A stretch of DNA of 64,000 nucleotides from Pseudooceanicola spongiae (GCF_014899185.1 NZ_CP045201.1:2891501-2955500); one strand, 5' to 3'; positions 18,265 to 28,362 are shown, counted from the stretch's first letter. Made by a program: numbers and translations. Notes: generated by a model from the sequence alone, not told the origin.

Positions 18265-19143
18265 TCAAACACTGGGCACAGCCGCTTTGCGCCCCGAGCG
18301 CAGCAGCGTGTAGATCCCGCTGCCGACAATCAGCACGCCCCCTGCCAGCGTCCACAGATCCGGGCGCTCGCCAAAGACGAAAAACGCGATGACCAGCGCC
18401 ACCAGCAAGCGGCTATAGCGGAAGGGGGCAACCACACTGATTTCGCCGGTGCGCATCGCCAGCGTCAGCGCGGTATAGGCGCTGACCCCGAAGACCGCCG
18501 TGATGCCCAGCATCACCATATCACGCAGCGGCGGCAGCTGCGGCGCGTCGCCCGCGACGACCATCAGGATCACCCCGGCACTCAGCACCACGAAAAACCC
18601 CAGCGTGCCCAGCTGATAGCGCGACACACTCGGCGGCGCGGCGCGCGTCGCCAGATCCCGCCCGGCAAAGCCGATCATCCCCGCGACCGCCAGCAGCGCA
18701 TCAACGCGAAAGGCCTCGGGTGTCGGACGCAGGATCAGCAGCACACCGCAAAAGCCGACCGCCATCGCGCTCCAGCGCCGCGCCCCGACCTTTTCACCCA
18801 GCACCAGCGCCGCACCAAGCGTCACCACCAGCGGCGTCGCCTGCAAGATGGCCGAGGTCGTCGACAGCGGCGTGAACGCCAGCGCCAGCGCAAAGAACAC
18901 CCGCCCCGTCAGCTCAAACCCCGAGCGGATCAGAAGCCGGGGCCGCACCATCTCGGGGTTCAGCACCGCCTCGCCCGCGTTCAGCGACAGCGCCACAAAG
19001 GCCACCATGCCAAGCGCGCCAAATATCGCCAGCGCAAAGCCCGGCGCGATATCGGCCGTGACCGTCTTGAAAAACGCATCCTCCCCGGCAAAGCACATCA
19101 TGGCCAGAACCATGAACATGCTGCCGCGCAGGTTGTCGCTCAC
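18265..19143 (-). CDS. DMT/EamA-family transporter
   Basis: 292-residue inner-membrane protein with about ten transmembrane segments arranged as two EamA repeats, typical of drug/metabolite transporters and exporters of amino acids or other small metabolites. Typical segments include [20 protein letters not shown] and [23 protein letters not shown]. It starts with GTG 19143, overlapping the rnc stop by 4 nt (GTGA), so it is translationally coupled to rnc. Substrate unknown. Confidence 0.85.
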   Translation of the reverse strand: MSDNLRGSMFMVLAMMCFAGEDAFFKTVTADIAPGFALAIFGALGMVAFVALSLNAGEAVLNPEMVRPRLLIRSGFELTGRVFFALALAFTPLSTTSAILQATPLVVTLGAALVLGEKVGARRWSAMAVGFCGVLLILRPTPEAFRVDALLAVAGMIGFAGRDLATRAAPPSVSRYQLGTLGFFVVLSAGVILMVVAGDAPQLPPLRDMVMLGITAVFGVSAYTALTLAMRTGEISVVAPFRYSRLLVALVIAFFVFGERPDLWTLAGGVLIVGSGIYTLLRSGRKAAVPSV

Positions 19144-19832
19144 GCTTCGTCGACTTTCATCACCCGATCGAGCAGTGCCTTGGCCGCCGCCTGTTCGGCC
19201 ATCCGCTTGGACGCCGCCTTGGCCGTGGCTTCCTCGCCCGTCTCAAGCCGTGCGCAAATAGTGAAAATCGGCGCATGATCCGGCCCCGAACGCGCCGTCT
19301 CGATATAGGCGGGCGGCGGCAAACGCCGCGCCTGCGCCCATTCCTGAAGCGAGGTCTTGGCGTCGCGGGCGTCTTCCTCGACCGTGGCGATCCGCGGCCC
19401 CCAGAGACGCAGGATCATCGCCTTCGCGGCCTCGAACCCACCGTCGAGGTAAACGGCGGCAATCACCGCCTCCATCGCATCGCCCAGCAGCGCCAGCTTG
19501 CGCCGCCCGCCACTGATCTGCTCAGACCGGCCCAGCTTCAGCACCGCGCCCACGTCAATCTGACGCGCAACATCGGCGCAGGTTTCCTTGCGCACCAGCG
19601 CATTGAAGCGGGGCGCCAGCATGCCCTCACTCGCCCCACGATCGCCGGACAGCAGCGCCTCGGCCATCACCAGCCCCAGCACCCGGTCGCCCAGAAACTC
19701 CAGCCGCTGGTTGTCGTCGCGGGTCGGTGTGGCGACCGAGGAATGGGTGACAGCGCGCAACAACAGCTCAGGCCGGGCAAATTCATGGCCCAGCCTGTCC
19801 TGAAACAGCTTCATATCTTGCGATAACTTCAT
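19140..19832 (-). CDS. rnc: ribonuclease III
   Basis: RNase III, 230 residues, cleaves double-stranded RNA in rRNA processing and mRNA turnover. The signature [14 protein letters not shown] carries catalytic acidic residues; [18 protein letters not shown] holds the second acidic cluster. A C-terminal double-stranded RNA-binding domain ([11 protein letters not shown] .. [18 protein letters not shown]) follows. ATG 19832 is used; ATG 19814 is possible. It overlaps the EamA gene by 4 nt. Confidence 0.95.
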   Translation of the reverse strand: MKLSQDMKLFQDRLGHEFARPELLLRAVTHSSVATPTRDDNQRLEFLGDRVLGLVMAEALLSGDRGASEGMLAPRFNALVRKETCADVARQIDVGAVLKLGRSEQISGGRRKLALLGDAMEAVIAAVYLDGGFEAAKAMILRLWGPRIATVEEDARDAKTSLQEWAQARRLPPPAYIETARSGPDHAPIFTICARLETGEEATAKAASKRMAEQAAAKALLDRVMKVDEA

Positions 19833-19923
19833 GCGTGGATCCGGTTGCCTGATGGTTTCGCCGTAAAAACACCCATCCGGCGCCCGGCGCAAGGCCGGGT
19901 CGACCGCACATGTTGCCGCAGGA

Positions 19924-20772
19924 TCAGTCTACCTTGCGGAAGAACCGGTCCTTGCGCCAATCCCAGAAGAACAACAGCGACCGTCCGGCGGAGGAAAAGA
20001 TGATCCGATCCGCACGCCCGATCAGGTTTGCAGCGGGCACGAAGCCGACGCCCCGCGCCGATTGCGCAAAGCGCGAGTCGGTCGAGTTGTCGCGGTTGTC
20101 ACCCATGAAGAAGTAATGCCCGGCGGGCACCCGGTAGACGCCCGTGTCATCCGCCTGGCTCTGATAGCGGATGTCCAGAATGTCGTGGGTCACGCCATTG
20201 GGCAGCGTCTCGATGATGCGGGTCTTCTTGCATTCCCCGCCCATGCCGACCGGCGCATTGGAACACAGCGGCGCACGCCCCTGCGGGCCCTGAGGCTCAT
20301 ACGTCTCAGTAAAGATGCCACCATCCTGCTGCTTCACCGGCTCGCCGTTGATGTAGAGCAGCGAATCACGCACCTGGATCTCGTCGCCCGGCATGCCGAT
20401 CAGACGTTTGATGTAATCCTCGCCGGTGACCGGATGGCGGAACACCACGACATCGCCACGCTCGGGCCCATGCCCCAGAATGCGGCCACCGCCCTCGCCA
20501 TCGTCACTGCCCAGAAAGCCACAGATGTCCTTGGCGTCCAGATCGAGGCCTGCCACCTTGATCGACGGGCAGGAGGCATAGGAATAGCCATAGGCCATCT
20601 TGTTGACGAACAGGAAATCCCCGATCAGCAGCGTATCCTTCATCGACCCGGAAGGGATCCAGAACGGCTGAAAGAAGAGGGTCCGGAAAAGCCCTGCAAT
20701 CAGCAGCGCCCAAAAGATCGTCTTCACGGTTTCCCAGATGAAATTGCCGCTTTCCTTGGGCTTGTCGGCCAT
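19924..20772 (-). CDS. lepB: signal peptidase I
   Basis: LepB, 282 residues, an inner-membrane serine protease that cleaves signal peptides from exported proteins. An N-terminal membrane helix ([17 protein letters not shown]) is followed by the catalytic serine box [23 protein letters not shown], the catalytic lysine region [13 protein letters not shown], and the late box [16 protein letters not shown] lies 10 nt before the ATG. It stands between acpS and rnc. Confidence 0.95.
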   Translation of the reverse strand: MADKPKESGNFIWETVKTIFWALLIAGLFRTLFFQPFWIPSGSMKDTLLIGDFLFVNKMAYGYSYASCPSIKVAGLDLDAKDICGFLGSDDGEGGGRILGHGPERGDVVVFRHPVTGEDYIKRLIGMPGDEIQVRDSLLYINGEPVKQQDGGIFTETYEPQGPQGRAPLCSNAPVGMGGECKKTRIIETLPNGVTHDILDIRYQSQADDTGVYRVPAGHYFFMGDNRDNSTDSRFAQSARGVGFVPAANLIGRADRIIFSSAGRSLLFFWDWRKDRFFRKVD

Positions 20773-20904
20773 GCTCTGCCGGTCCTTCCGATAGATGTTT
20801 CGCGCATCGGGCCCAGCGGCCCCTCAAGCCCGCGTTACATGCGGGGCAGCCGGGGTCAAGTCAAGCCGCACCCGGATCAAACCAGCGCGACCCGGCCTCG
20901 CGCC

Positions 20905-20972
20905 TTCTTCTTGCCTCATATTCCGGGGGAGTCGCCTCTGGCGACGGGGGCAGCGCCCCCCTGCCCGGGCGC
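20905..20972 (+). repeat. dispersed hairpin repeat, copy 3 (overlaps the acpS 3' end)
   Basis: A divergent copy of the intergenic repeat: CTTCTTGCCTCATATTCCGGGGG, a GTCGCC/GGCGAC arm, then GGGGGC AG CGCCCCC. On the minus strand the hairpin comes first, as in most copies. Here it lies inside the final codons of acpS, whose stop is at 20916. Confidence 0.65.
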
Positions 20973-21368
20973 AATCGGGCGCGCCTCTATCACCACGAAG
21001 GCCTGCGCCCAGGGGTGATCATCGGTCAGCGTCACATGAATGATCGCCTCGTGCCCGGCAGGTGTCATCTCCGCCAGCCGCTCCGCCGCCCAGCCCTGCA
21101 CCTGCATCACCGGCTGACCGGTGGCGAGGTTGCTCACCGCCATGTCGCGCCACGAAATCCCCATGCGCAGCCCGGTGCCAAGCGCCTTGGAGCAGGCCTC
21201 CTTCGCCGCCCAGCGTTTGGCATAGGTGCCCGCAACATCCTTGCGCCGCTCGGCCTTGGCCTGTTCGGTTTCGGTGAAAACGCGATTGCGGAACCGGTCG
21301 CCAAAACGCTCCAGCGTCGCGGCAATCCGTTCGATATTCGCAAGATCGGTGCCGATACCCAGAATCAT
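20916..21368 (-). CDS. acpS: holo-[acyl-carrier-protein] synthase
   Basis: AcpS, 150 residues, attaches 4'-phosphopantetheine from CoA to acyl carrier protein. The metal-binding [14 protein letters not shown] at the N-terminus and [16 protein letters not shown] are diagnostic. The final ~18 residues (after VVIEARPI) are low-complexity Gly/Ala/Pro and are encoded by the intergenic repeat, so this copy runs about 20 residues past the usual ~130. Start 21368 begins the conserved MILGIGTD. Confidence 0.93.
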   Translation of the reverse strand: MILGIGTDLANIERIAATLERFGDRFRNRVFTETEQAKAERRKDVAGTYAKRWAAKEACSKALGTGLRMGISWRDMAVSNLATGQPVMQVQGWAAERLAEMTPAGHEAIIHVTLTDDHPWAQAFVVIEARPIAPGQGGAAPVARGDSPGI

Positions 21369-21416
21369 CAGATGCCCTCTTCCTGTCCCGGACGCCGCAG
21401 CCCGGGACATCTGTGC

Positions 21417-22169
21417 CTATGAGACGCGCGCGGCGTCCATCAGACGGCGCATCTCGGCAATCGCGGGACCAAGGCCCAGAAAAATCGCCTCGCCGATCAG
21501 GAAATGGCCGATATTCAGCTCCCGCACCTCGGGAAAGGCGGCAACCGGCTGCACTGTGTCATAGGTCAGCCCGTGGCCCGCGTGCACCTCCAGCCCCAAC
21601 GAGGCGGCAAAGGCCGACATCTCGCGCAGGCGCTCAAGTTCCGCGTCGCGCGCGTCAAAGTGCGCCTCGGCATGGGCATCGCAATAGGCGCCGGTGTGCA
21701 GCTCGATCACCTCGGCACCAATACGATGTGCTGCCTCGATCTGGCGGCGATCCGCGGCGATGAAGATCGACACCCGGCAGCCCGCCTCGCGCAGCGGCGC
21801 GATGAAATGCGCCAGCCGGTTTTCCTCACGCGCCACTTCCAGCCCGCCCTCGGTGGTGCGTTCCTCGCGCTTTTCGGGCACCAGACAGACCGCATGCGGC
21901 TTGTGGCGCAGCGCAATCGCCTGCATTTCATCCGTCGCGGCCATCTCGAAGTTCAGCGGCACGCTCAGGGTTGCGACCAGCCCTTCGATATCGGCATCCG
22001 AGATATGGCGGCGGTCTTCGCGCAGATGCGCGGTAATGCCATCGGCGCCGGCCTCTTCGGCCAGTTTCGCCGCGCGCAGCGGATCGGGATAGATCCCGCC
22101 ACGGGCATTGCGCACGGTGGCAACGTGATCGATGTTCACGCCAAGGCGCAGTCTTGCAAGCTCGCTCAT
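21417..22169 (-). CDS. pdxJ: pyridoxine 5'-phosphate synthase
   Basis: PdxJ, 250 residues, condenses 1-deoxyxylulose 5-phosphate with 3-amino-2-oxopropyl phosphate in vitamin B6 synthesis. Family blocks seen: [60 protein letters not shown], and [15 protein letters not shown] is 7 nt before ATG 22169. First gene of the pdxJ-acpS-lepB group, 48 nt before acpS. Confidence 0.95.
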   Translation of the reverse strand: MSELARLRLGVNIDHVATVRNARGGIYPDPLRAAKLAEEAGADGITAHLREDRRHISDADIEGLVATLSVPLNFEMAATDEMQAIALRHKPHAVCLVPEKREERTTEGGLEVAREENRLAHFIAPLREAGCRVSIFIAADRRQIEAAHRIGAEVIELHTGAYCDAHAEAHFDARDAELERLREMSAFAASLGLEVHAGHGLTYDTVQPVAAFPEVRELNIGHFLIGEAIFLGLGPAIAEMRRLMDAARVS

Positions 22170-22313
22170 ACAGGCACTCCTGTCAGGGGCCGCGCAGGGC
22201 GGCAATCCCGTTCCCATCGGGGCATAGCACCCCGAGACGCCCAATGAATGCCGGATCACCGCGCCGAGGGCCAGAGCCAATCCCGCGCAAACGCCGCAAA
22301 GCCGCCTGTCGCG

Positions 22314-23009
22314 TCAGAGGCCTTTGCCCTTCTCGCCGCTCGATTTCGACTTGCCCTTGCCGACCGTGGCCTTCGCCGCCGCTGATTTGGACCGGATCGC
22401 GGCCAGTTTGGCCTTCAGCACACCGCGCCGACGCGCCTGATACGCCCGGATCAGGGGCACCGAGATATAATAGCTGACCAGCCCCGCGACGATGCCGGGA
22501 ATGATGCAACCGATCATGTAGGGGAAAAAGATCTCGTGATAAAACACGCTCAGCCCATGCCAATTGGCATCGGTATCGGTGAACAGCGCCAGCAGGTTGT
22601 TCTTCAGATCATCCGCTGCATCGACGAACTTGCCCCCGAACGAGCGATGCTCTTCGCCACCGCCGCGCATGTGCATCCCCAAAATCCAGTAGCCGGTCTG
22701 GATCGAGATCGCGCCAATCGGCACATAGGTCAGAGGATTGCCGAGGAAGGTGCCCAGCAGGGCCGCGATGATATTGCCACGCACCAGCAGGGCGATCAGC
22801 GCCGAGACGACGAAATGCATCCCGAAGAAGGGTGTAAAAACCGTAAAGACCCCGGCAAAAATGCCCCGGGCGATCTTTTCAGGGGTATCAGGCAGGCGGC
22901 GCAACCGATGCTTGGTGTAGTGGAATGCCCGCGCCCAGCCCCCCTTGGGCCAGAAGAAGTCAGCAATGATCTTCCAGTATGGCCGTCTGTCTCTTCGTTT
23001 AAAGACCAA
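22314..23009 (-). CDS. DUF2062 membrane protein
   Basis: 231-residue membrane protein of the DUF2062 family. Seen: an N-terminal cytoplasmic basic part, GIFAGVFTVFTPFFGMHFVV, a LGNPLTYVPIG motif typical of the family, a second membrane region FFPYMIGCIIPGIVAGLVSY, and a lysine-rich C-terminus. The start is TTG 23009 with GGGAGA 5 nt upstream, overlapping the rsh stop by 11 nt, so it is coupled to rsh. DUF2062 proteins have no settled function. Confidence 0.82.
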   Translation of the reverse strand: MVFKRRDRRPYWKIIADFFWPKGGWARAFHYTKHRLRRLPDTPEKIARGIFAGVFTVFTPFFGMHFVVSALIALLVRGNIIAALLGTFLGNPLTYVPIGAISIQTGYWILGMHMRGGGEEHRSFGGKFVDAADDLKNNLLALFTDTDANWHGLSVFYHEIFFPYMIGCIIPGIVAGLVSYYISVPLIRAYQARRRGVLKAKLAAIRSKSAAAKATVGKGKSKSSGEKGKGL

Positions 23010-25209
23010 CGGGCTCTCCCTGCGGGGTCAGAGGCGGCGCCACCGGCGGCTCCTCGGGGTTGCGGTGGCGCGAAACCGAAGCCACATCCCCCTCGGCCTC
23101 GATGGCCGAAATAACCGTGTGCAAATGCTCGGCGTCGCGCAATTCGATATCTACCAGCAACCGGAAAAAATCTGGTTTACGGTCCTTGAACTCAAGGTTG
23201 GAGATATTGACCTTCTGCTCACCAATCAATGTGCAAATCCGACCAAGGACGCCCGGATCGTTCGCAAGCGTCAATTCCAGCGTCACCGCGTAAATTGCGG
23301 CGTGACGCCCGGCCTGCCAGTGAAGATCGACCCAACGGTCCAGCTGATCCTCATAGGCCGACAGCGATTCGCAGTCGATCGCATGCACGGCCAGAGGCCG
23401 CCCGCGCCAGGTGATGCCGACGATCCGCTCGCCCGGCAGCGGCTGACAGCAGCGCGCCCGCTTGAAGCTCTGACCCTCTTCCAGACCCACAAGCGCACGG
23501 TCGCGCTTGACCGCATCGACGTCATCTTTCGGAGACAGCTCAGGGTACAGCACCGCCACAACCCGCGCCACGCGCAGCTCCGCCCGGCCCAGTTGCGCCA
23601 GCAGCTCGTCCCGGCCATCCAGCCGCAGCTTGCTGGCGGCGGTTTCCAGCACCTTGTCGGTCGCCTTCTTGCCGATATGCTCGAACCCCGAGCGCGCCAG
23701 CTCACGGCCCAGCTTGATATACCGCTCGCGGTCGACCTCACGCAGCGCGCGCCGGATCGCAGCCTTGGCGCGGCCCGTCGTCGCAATCTCTAGCCAGGTC
23801 GCCTGCGGCTCCTGCCCCTCGGCGGTGATGATCTCGACCGACTGGCCGTTCTTGATCCGGGTCCACAGCGGCACCCGCATCCCGTCGATCTTGGCCCCGA
23901 CGCAGGCCGAGCCGATGCGCGTGTGGATCGCATAGGCAAAGTCGATCGGGGTCGCCCCGCGCGGCAGCTTGACCACCTCGCCCTTGGGCGTGAAGCAGAA
24001 CACCTTGTCGGAATACATCTCAAGCTTGACGGCCTCGAGAAAATCTTCGTGGTCTTCCTCGGCCCCCATCTGCTCGGTCAGGGCGCTGATCCACTTGGTC
24101 GGATCGACCGCAAAGGGGTTTTCGGCCTTCACACCGTCCTTGTAGGACCAGTGCGCAGCAACCCCGGCCTCGGCGACTTCATGCATCTGACGGGTGCGGA
24201 TCTGCACCTCCACCCGCTTGCCATCGCGCCCTGACACCGTGGTGTGGATCGAGCGATAGCCGTTCGATTTCGGCTGGCTGACGTAATCCTTGAAGCGCCC
24301 CGGAATCGATTTCCAGCGCCGGTGAATCACCCCCAGCGTACGGTAACAGTCGTCCTCGGTCTCGGTGATGATACGAAAGCCGTAGATGTCGGAGAGCCGT
24401 GAGAAGCTCTGATTCTTCTCCTGCATCTTGCGCCAGATCGAATAGGGCTTTTTCGCGCGACCCATGACCTCGGCTGGCACCTTGTGGCCCGCCAGTTCAC
24501 GCCGCATGTCGCCGGTGATGCGTTCGATCACGTCGCCTGTTTCGTTCTGCAGGCTGACGAAGCGGCGGATGATGCTGTTGCGCCCCTCGGGGTTGAGCAC
24601 GCGAAACGCCAGATCCTCCAGCTCTTCGCGCATCCACTGCATCCCCATGCGCCCGGCCAGCGGGGCGAAGATGTCCATGGTCTCGCGGGCCTTCTGGACC
24701 TGCTTTTCCGGCTTCATCGCCTTGATGGTGCGCATATTGTGCAGACGGTCGGCCAGCTTGACCAGAATCACCCGCATGTCCTTGGACATCGCCATGAACA
24801 GCTTGCGAAAGTTCTCGGCCTGCTTGGTCTCAGTGCTGGACAGCTGCAGATTGGTCAGCTTGGTGACGCCATCGACCAGATCCGCGACCTCTTCGCTGAA
24901 CCGCTCGGCGATCTGCATATAGCTCGCCTTGGTGTCTTCGATGGTGTCGTGCAGCAGAGCGGTGATGATCGTCGCATCGTCCAGCTTCTGCTCGGCCAGG
25001 ATGCTGGCAACAGCGATGGGGTGGCAGAAGTACGGCTCACCCGAGCGGCGCATCTGGCCCTCATGCATCTCGCGGCCAAACTCGTAGGCGGCGCGGATAC
25101 GTTTTTCGTTTGTCTTGGGGTTATAGGCACGGACGAGCGCAATCAGATCGTCCGCAGGGATCAGATCCCCGGCAGCACTTCTTTCCCCATCGGACTTGCT
25201 GTCCCGCAC
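22999..25209 (-). CDS. bifunctional (p)ppGpp synthetase/hydrolase (Rsh)
   Basis: RelA/SpoT homologue, 736 residues, controlling the stringent response. Order seen: HD hydrolase domain with LLHDTIEDT, synthetase domain with PGRFKDYVSQPKSNGYRSIH (the RxKD loop of bifunctional enzymes) and VEVQIRT, a TGS domain (FCFTPKGEVVKLPRGATP), and a C-terminal ACT domain (VTLELTLANDPGVLGRIC). The only Rsh gene in the window; GTG start at 25209 with AAGGG upstream. It lies downstream of rpoZ, the common alphaproteobacterial arrangement. Confidence 0.93.
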   Translation of the reverse strand: MRDSKSDGERSAAGDLIPADDLIALVRAYNPKTNEKRIRAAYEFGREMHEGQMRRSGEPYFCHPIAVASILAEQKLDDATIITALLHDTIEDTKASYMQIAERFSEEVADLVDGVTKLTNLQLSSTETKQAENFRKLFMAMSKDMRVILVKLADRLHNMRTIKAMKPEKQVQKARETMDIFAPLAGRMGMQWMREELEDLAFRVLNPEGRNSIIRRFVSLQNETGDVIERITGDMRRELAGHKVPAEVMGRAKKPYSIWRKMQEKNQSFSRLSDIYGFRIITETEDDCYRTLGVIHRRWKSIPGRFKDYVSQPKSNGYRSIHTTVSGRDGKRVEVQIRTRQMHEVAEAGVAAHWSYKDGVKAENPFAVDPTKWISALTEQMGAEEDHEDFLEAVKLEMYSDKVFCFTPKGEVVKLPRGATPIDFAYAIHTRIGSACVGAKIDGMRVPLWTRIKNGQSVEIITAEGQEPQATWLEIATTGRAKAAIRRALREVDRERYIKLGRELARSGFEHIGKKATDKVLETAASKLRLDGRDELLAQLGRAELRVARVVAVLYPELSPKDDVDAVKRDRALVGLEEGQSFKRARCCQPLPGERIVGITWRGRPLAVHAIDCESLSAYEDQLDRWVDLHWQAGRHAAIYAVTLELTLANDPGVLGRICTLIGEQKVNISNLEFKDRKPDFFRLLVDIELRDAEHLHTVISAIEAEGDVASVSRHRNPEEPPVAPPLTPQGEPVGL

Positions 25210-25316
25210 AGTTCGGCCCTTGCTATGTTGGCCTGCAGCGACCTGGCCGATGATCTGCGTTTAGATCAGGGCCGCGCGAATACCCCTAGGGGCAGCCCGC
25301 GCAGGCCCGGTCAGGA

Positions 25317-25673
25317 TCAGCCCTGACGTTGCGCTTCGACCAGCGCGCGCAGCAGTTTTTCTTCGCTCATGTCGTCTTCGACAGGCTTGTCGGCAGGCTC
25401 GGAGCCCATCAACAGCGCCATGCTGTCTTCTTCGGGTTCGTCGACTTCGATCTGCGATTGGTTCGACGAGATCAGACGCTCGCGCAGATCATCTGCCGAT
25501 TGCGTTTCTTCGGCGATCTCACGCAGGCTGACAACGGGGTTCTTGTCGTTGTCACGATCCACGGTAATCGCGCCGCCGGCACTGATCTCACGGGCCCGGT
25601 GGGCCGCCAGCATGACCAGTTCGAAGCGGTTCGGAACCTTGTCGACGCAATCTTCTACGGTAACGCGGGCCAT
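25317..25673 (-). CDS. rpoZ: RNA polymerase omega subunit
   Basis: RpoZ, 118 residues, assists folding and assembly of RNA polymerase beta' and mediates ppGpp binding. The N-terminus [20 protein letters not shown] and [11 protein letters not shown] are diagnostic; the C-terminal half is acidic and variable. GAGGAG stands 7 nt before the ATG. It precedes rsh, pairing the ppGpp-responsive subunit with the ppGpp enzyme. Confidence 0.95.
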   Translation of the reverse strand: MARVTVEDCVDKVPNRFELVMLAAHRAREISAGGAITVDRDNDKNPVVSLREIAEETQSADDLRERLISSNQSQIEVDEPEEDSMALLMGSEPADKPVEDDMSEEKLLRALVEAQRQG

Positions 25674-25738
25674 CGGGGCACTCCTCAAAACTTGGATGCG
25701 GATTGATGTAGAGAGAGTGGTTTTATGCCTGCCGCCCC

Positions 25739-26317
25739 TTATTGACAAGCGGATTCTGGAAGTGCGACCACGCAATCCCGGTCAGACTGTGGTAAATTTT
25801 CGCACATTTGCGCGACTGTCAGCCCTAAAAGCGGATGCATCCACTGCGGCGCAACGTCGCAAAGCGGGACCAGAACAAAGGCCCTGTCCTGCACACGCGG
25901 GTGCGGCAGGATCAACCTATCCGGGATATCGATACTCTGCCGCTCTGTTGGCAAAGCCCGCCATTGCGCCTGTGTTGCAACGTCGGGCAGTACCAGATCA
26001 TCGCCCGCCACAAGATCCAGATCCAGTGACCGGGGCCCCCAGCGCGTCGCTCGGACACGGCCAAACGATTGTTCTATATCATGCAGCCGCGCCATCAGCT
26101 GCTCCGGTGCCTCGTCACTGCTCAGCTCCAGCGCTGCGTTGACGAAATCCGGTCCGGCTCCGGCGGGAAAGGCCGGCGTCCTGAAAAACCGGCTGACCCG
26201 CCCCAGCGCCCCCGGCCCCTGTCGCAGCTTTTCCACCGCAGATTGCACCATTTCGGCAGGTGACATTGCGTCAGAATTCAAATTTCCGCCTATTGCTATC
26301 AAATATGATCTTGTCAC
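25739..26317 (-). CDS. folK: 6-hydroxymethyl-7,8-dihydropterin pyrophosphokinase
   Basis: FolK (HPPK), 192 residues, transfers pyrophosphate from ATP to 6-hydroxymethyl-dihydropterin in folate synthesis. Motifs: [45 protein letters not shown] (Mg-binding aspartates) and [19 protein letters not shown] prefer GTG 26317 because GGAG lies 6 nt upstream; GTG 26347 would add ten residues. It is divergent from the NYN gene across an AT-rich gap. Confidence 0.9.
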   Translation of the reverse strand: MTRSYLIAIGGNLNSDAMSPAEMVQSAVEKLRQGPGALGRVSRFFRTPAFPAGAGPDFVNAALELSSDEAPEQLMARLHDIEQSFGRVRATRWGPRSLDLDLVAGDDLVLPDVATQAQWRALPTERQSIDIPDRLILPHPRVQDRAFVLVPLCDVAPQWMHPLLGLTVAQMCENLPQSDRDCVVALPESACQ

Positions 26318-26350
26318 AAACGTCTCCAACCTATCATTTAGACTCACGCG

Positions 26351-26381
26351 TTCACTTGATGCATTGTTATTTTGCTATATT
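26351..26381 (+). promoter_or_regulatory. predicted extended -10 promoter for the NYN-domain gene
   Basis: TGCTATATT (extended -10, box 26376-26381) lies in an unusually AT-rich stretch about 75 bp before the NYN ATG. A loose -35 TTCACT (26351) is 19 bp upstream. Sequence match only. Confidence 0.5.
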
Positions 26382-26447
26382 TTGAAGAGTTAGTTCCACC
26401 CTCGCACACCACTCACACACACAGGCCGGGGCGGATAACCAGAAGGG

Positions 26448-26456
26448 TTTTTTTTT
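26448..26456 (+). repeat. T9 homopolymer between ribosome-binding site and start codon
   Basis: Nine consecutive T separate AAGGG (26443-26447) from the ATG at 26457. Length change by replication slippage would alter the spacing of the ribosome-binding site. Confidence 0.8.
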
Positions 26457-27029
26457 ATGTTCTATAAAGACGAACGGCTCGCGCTGTTCATCGACGGATC
26501 GAATTTGTATGCTGCAGCAAAATCTCTTGGGTTTGACATAGATTACAAGCTTCTGCGGCAGGAATTCATGCGCCGTGGAAAGTTGTTGCGTGCCTTTTAC
26601 TATACAGCCCTGCTGGAAAACGATGAATATTCGCCAATCCGCCCGCTGGTGGACTGGCTGCACTATAACGGCTTCACCATGGTGACGAAACCCGCCAAGG
26701 AGTTCACCGACAGCCAGGGCCGACGCAAGGTCAAGGGCAACATGGATATCGAGCTGGCCGTCGACGCGATGGAGCTTGCACCGCGCGTCGATCACATCGT
26801 CCTGTTCAGCGGCGACGGCGACTTCCGCCCGCTGGTCGAAAGCCTGCAGCGTCAGGGTGTGCGCGTCTCCGTGGTGTCGACCATCCGCAGTCAGCCGCCG
26901 ATGATCGCGGACGAGCTGCGGCGTCAGGCCGACAACTTCATTGAGCTGGACGAGCTCAAGGATGTCATCGGCCGCCCTCCGCGCGACAACACCGACGACC
27001 CGCGCCCCCGCGCGACCGTCACCAGCTGA
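26457..27029 (+). CDS. NYN-domain (LabA/DUF88-like) protein
   Basis: 190-residue protein of the NYN family, PIN-like nuclease folds that usually act on RNA. Acidic candidates for a metal site are in ALFIDGSNLY (D14), GNMDIELAVDAMEL and VLFSGDGDFRPLVESL. The C-terminal ~20 residues are polar and probably disordered. It is preceded by an AT-rich promoter region and a T9 tract. LabA-like proteins have been linked to circadian output in cyanobacteria and RNA metabolism elsewhere; the substrate here is unknown. Confidence 0.85.
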   Translation: MFYKDERLALFIDGSNLYAAAKSLGFDIDYKLLRQEFMRRGKLLRAFYYTALLENDEYSPIRPLVDWLHYNGFTMVTKPAKEFTDSQGRRKVKGNMDIELAVDAMELAPRVDHIVLFSGDGDFRPLVESLQRQGVRVSVVSTIRSQPPMIADELRRQADNFIELDELKDVIGRPPRDNTDDPRPRATVTS

Positions 27030-27162
27030 TCAGCACCCGACTCCGGCAGCCCCCGCCCTGCACCCTTGACGCGGGCGGTGCTGCCGGTGACGGACAGCGC
27101 CCCTTTGAAGGTTCCGTTGCGACCCGCTACACTGGCGGCGCCTCCAGTCAAAGAGACCTGCC

Positions 27163-28113
27163 ATGACCAAGCCGCCCCTGACCCTCTACCTCGCCGCCCC
27201 GCGCGGCTTCTGCGCGGGCGTCGACCGCGCCATCAAGATCGTCGAGATGGCGCTGCAGAAATGGGGCGCGCCGGTCTACGTGCGCCATGAAATCGTGCAC
27301 AACAAGTTCGTCGTCGACAGCCTGCGCGACCTCGGTGCGGTCTTCGTCGAGGAACTCGACGAATGCCCGCCTGACCGCCCGGTGATCTTCTCCGCCCATG
27401 GCGTGCCCAAGGCTGTCCCGGCCGAGGCCGCGCGCCGCGAGATGATCTATGTCGATGCCACCTGCCCGCTGGTCTCCAAGGTGCATATCGAAGCCGAGCG
27501 GCACGCCGAGGCTGGCCTGCAGATCATCATGATCGGCCATACCGGCCACCCCGAAACCATCGGCACCATGGGGCAACTGCCGGAAGGCGAAGTCCTGCTG
27601 GTCGAAACCGAGGCCGATGTCGCCACCCTCGCAGTGCGCGACCCGGCCCGCCTCGCCTTCGTCACCCAGACCACGCTCTCGGTCGATGACACCGCCGGCA
27701 TCGTCGCCGCCCTGCAGGCCCGCTTCCCCACCATCACCGGCCCACACAAAGAAGACATCTGCTACGCCACGACCAATCGCCAGGAGGCCGTCAAGGCCAT
27801 GGCAGGCCGCATCGACGCCATGCTGGTCGTCGGCGCGCCGAACAGCTCGAACTCCCGCCGTCTGGTCGAGGTTGCCGCGCGTCAGGGCTGCCCCTACGCC
27901 CAGCTCGTGCAGCGCGCGACGGATATCGACTGGCGCGCCCTCACCGGCATCCGCTCCATCGGCATCACCGCCGGCGCCTCCGCCCCCGAAGTGCTGGTGG
28001 ACGAGGTCATCGCGGCCCTGCATGCCCGCTTCGAGGTGACCGAGGAACTGGTCGAAACCGCCAAGGAAAACGTCGAGTTCAAGGTCCCCCGCGTCCTGCG
28101 CCAACCCGCCTGA
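27163..28113 (+). CDS. ispH: 4-hydroxy-3-methylbut-2-enyl diphosphate reductase
   Basis: IspH, 316 residues, last step of the MEP isoprenoid pathway, an iron-sulfur enzyme making IPP and DMAPP. The three cluster cysteines are in [24 protein letters not shown] and [22 protein letters not shown] and the [11 protein letters not shown] block are also present. AAAGAGA precedes the ATG. It stands alone, followed by a repeat copy before the next gene. Confidence 0.96.
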   Translation: MTKPPLTLYLAAPRGFCAGVDRAIKIVEMALQKWGAPVYVRHEIVHNKFVVDSLRDLGAVFVEELDECPPDRPVIFSAHGVPKAVPAEAARREMIYVDATCPLVSKVHIEAERHAEAGLQIIMIGHTGHPETIGTMGQLPEGEVLLVETEADVATLAVRDPARLAFVTQTTLSVDDTAGIVAALQARFPTITGPHKEDICYATTNRQEAVKAMAGRIDAMLVVGAPNSSNSRRLVEVAARQGCPYAQLVQRATDIDWRALTGIRSIGITAGASAPEVLVDEVIAALHARFEVTEELVETAKENVEFKVPRVLRQPA

Positions 28114-28220
28114 GCCTCGCCGCATTCCGGCCCAGCCACGACGTCCTCCAACACCCCCTGCGCCCGGCCAGCCGCCCCACCAGGCGGAACCCCTGCCCAG
28201 CCCGAACCACGCCCCCCTGT
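28114..28220. other. intergenic stretch after ispH
   Basis: C-rich plus strand with no recognised gene or terminator. Together with the repeat copy that follows it makes up most of the 249-bp gap between ispH and the aminopeptidase gene. Confidence 0.4.
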
Positions 28221-28271
28221 CATCTTGCCCGAAATACTTCGGGGGGCCGCAGTCGGGGGCAGAGCCCCCTC
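28221..28271 (+). repeat. dispersed hairpin repeat, copy 4
   Basis: CATCTTGCCCGAAATACTTC, then GGGGGG and a GGGGGC AGA GCCCCC hairpin. It lies between two plus-strand genes with the hairpin distal to the upstream stop codon, opposite to the other five copies. Confidence 0.75.
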
Positions 28272-28362
28272 TATCCTCTCCCCCCCGTGGACCCACCCCG
28301 CGAATATGCTAAGTCTGCCTGCAAGGGGCCCAAACGGCCCACCCCATTCGCAGGAGACCCGC

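Noticed and set aside
25283-25292. CCCCTAGGGG palindrome between rpoZ and rsh
   Set aside because: Single short palindrome without promoter or terminator context; chance occurrence is likely in GC-rich DNA.
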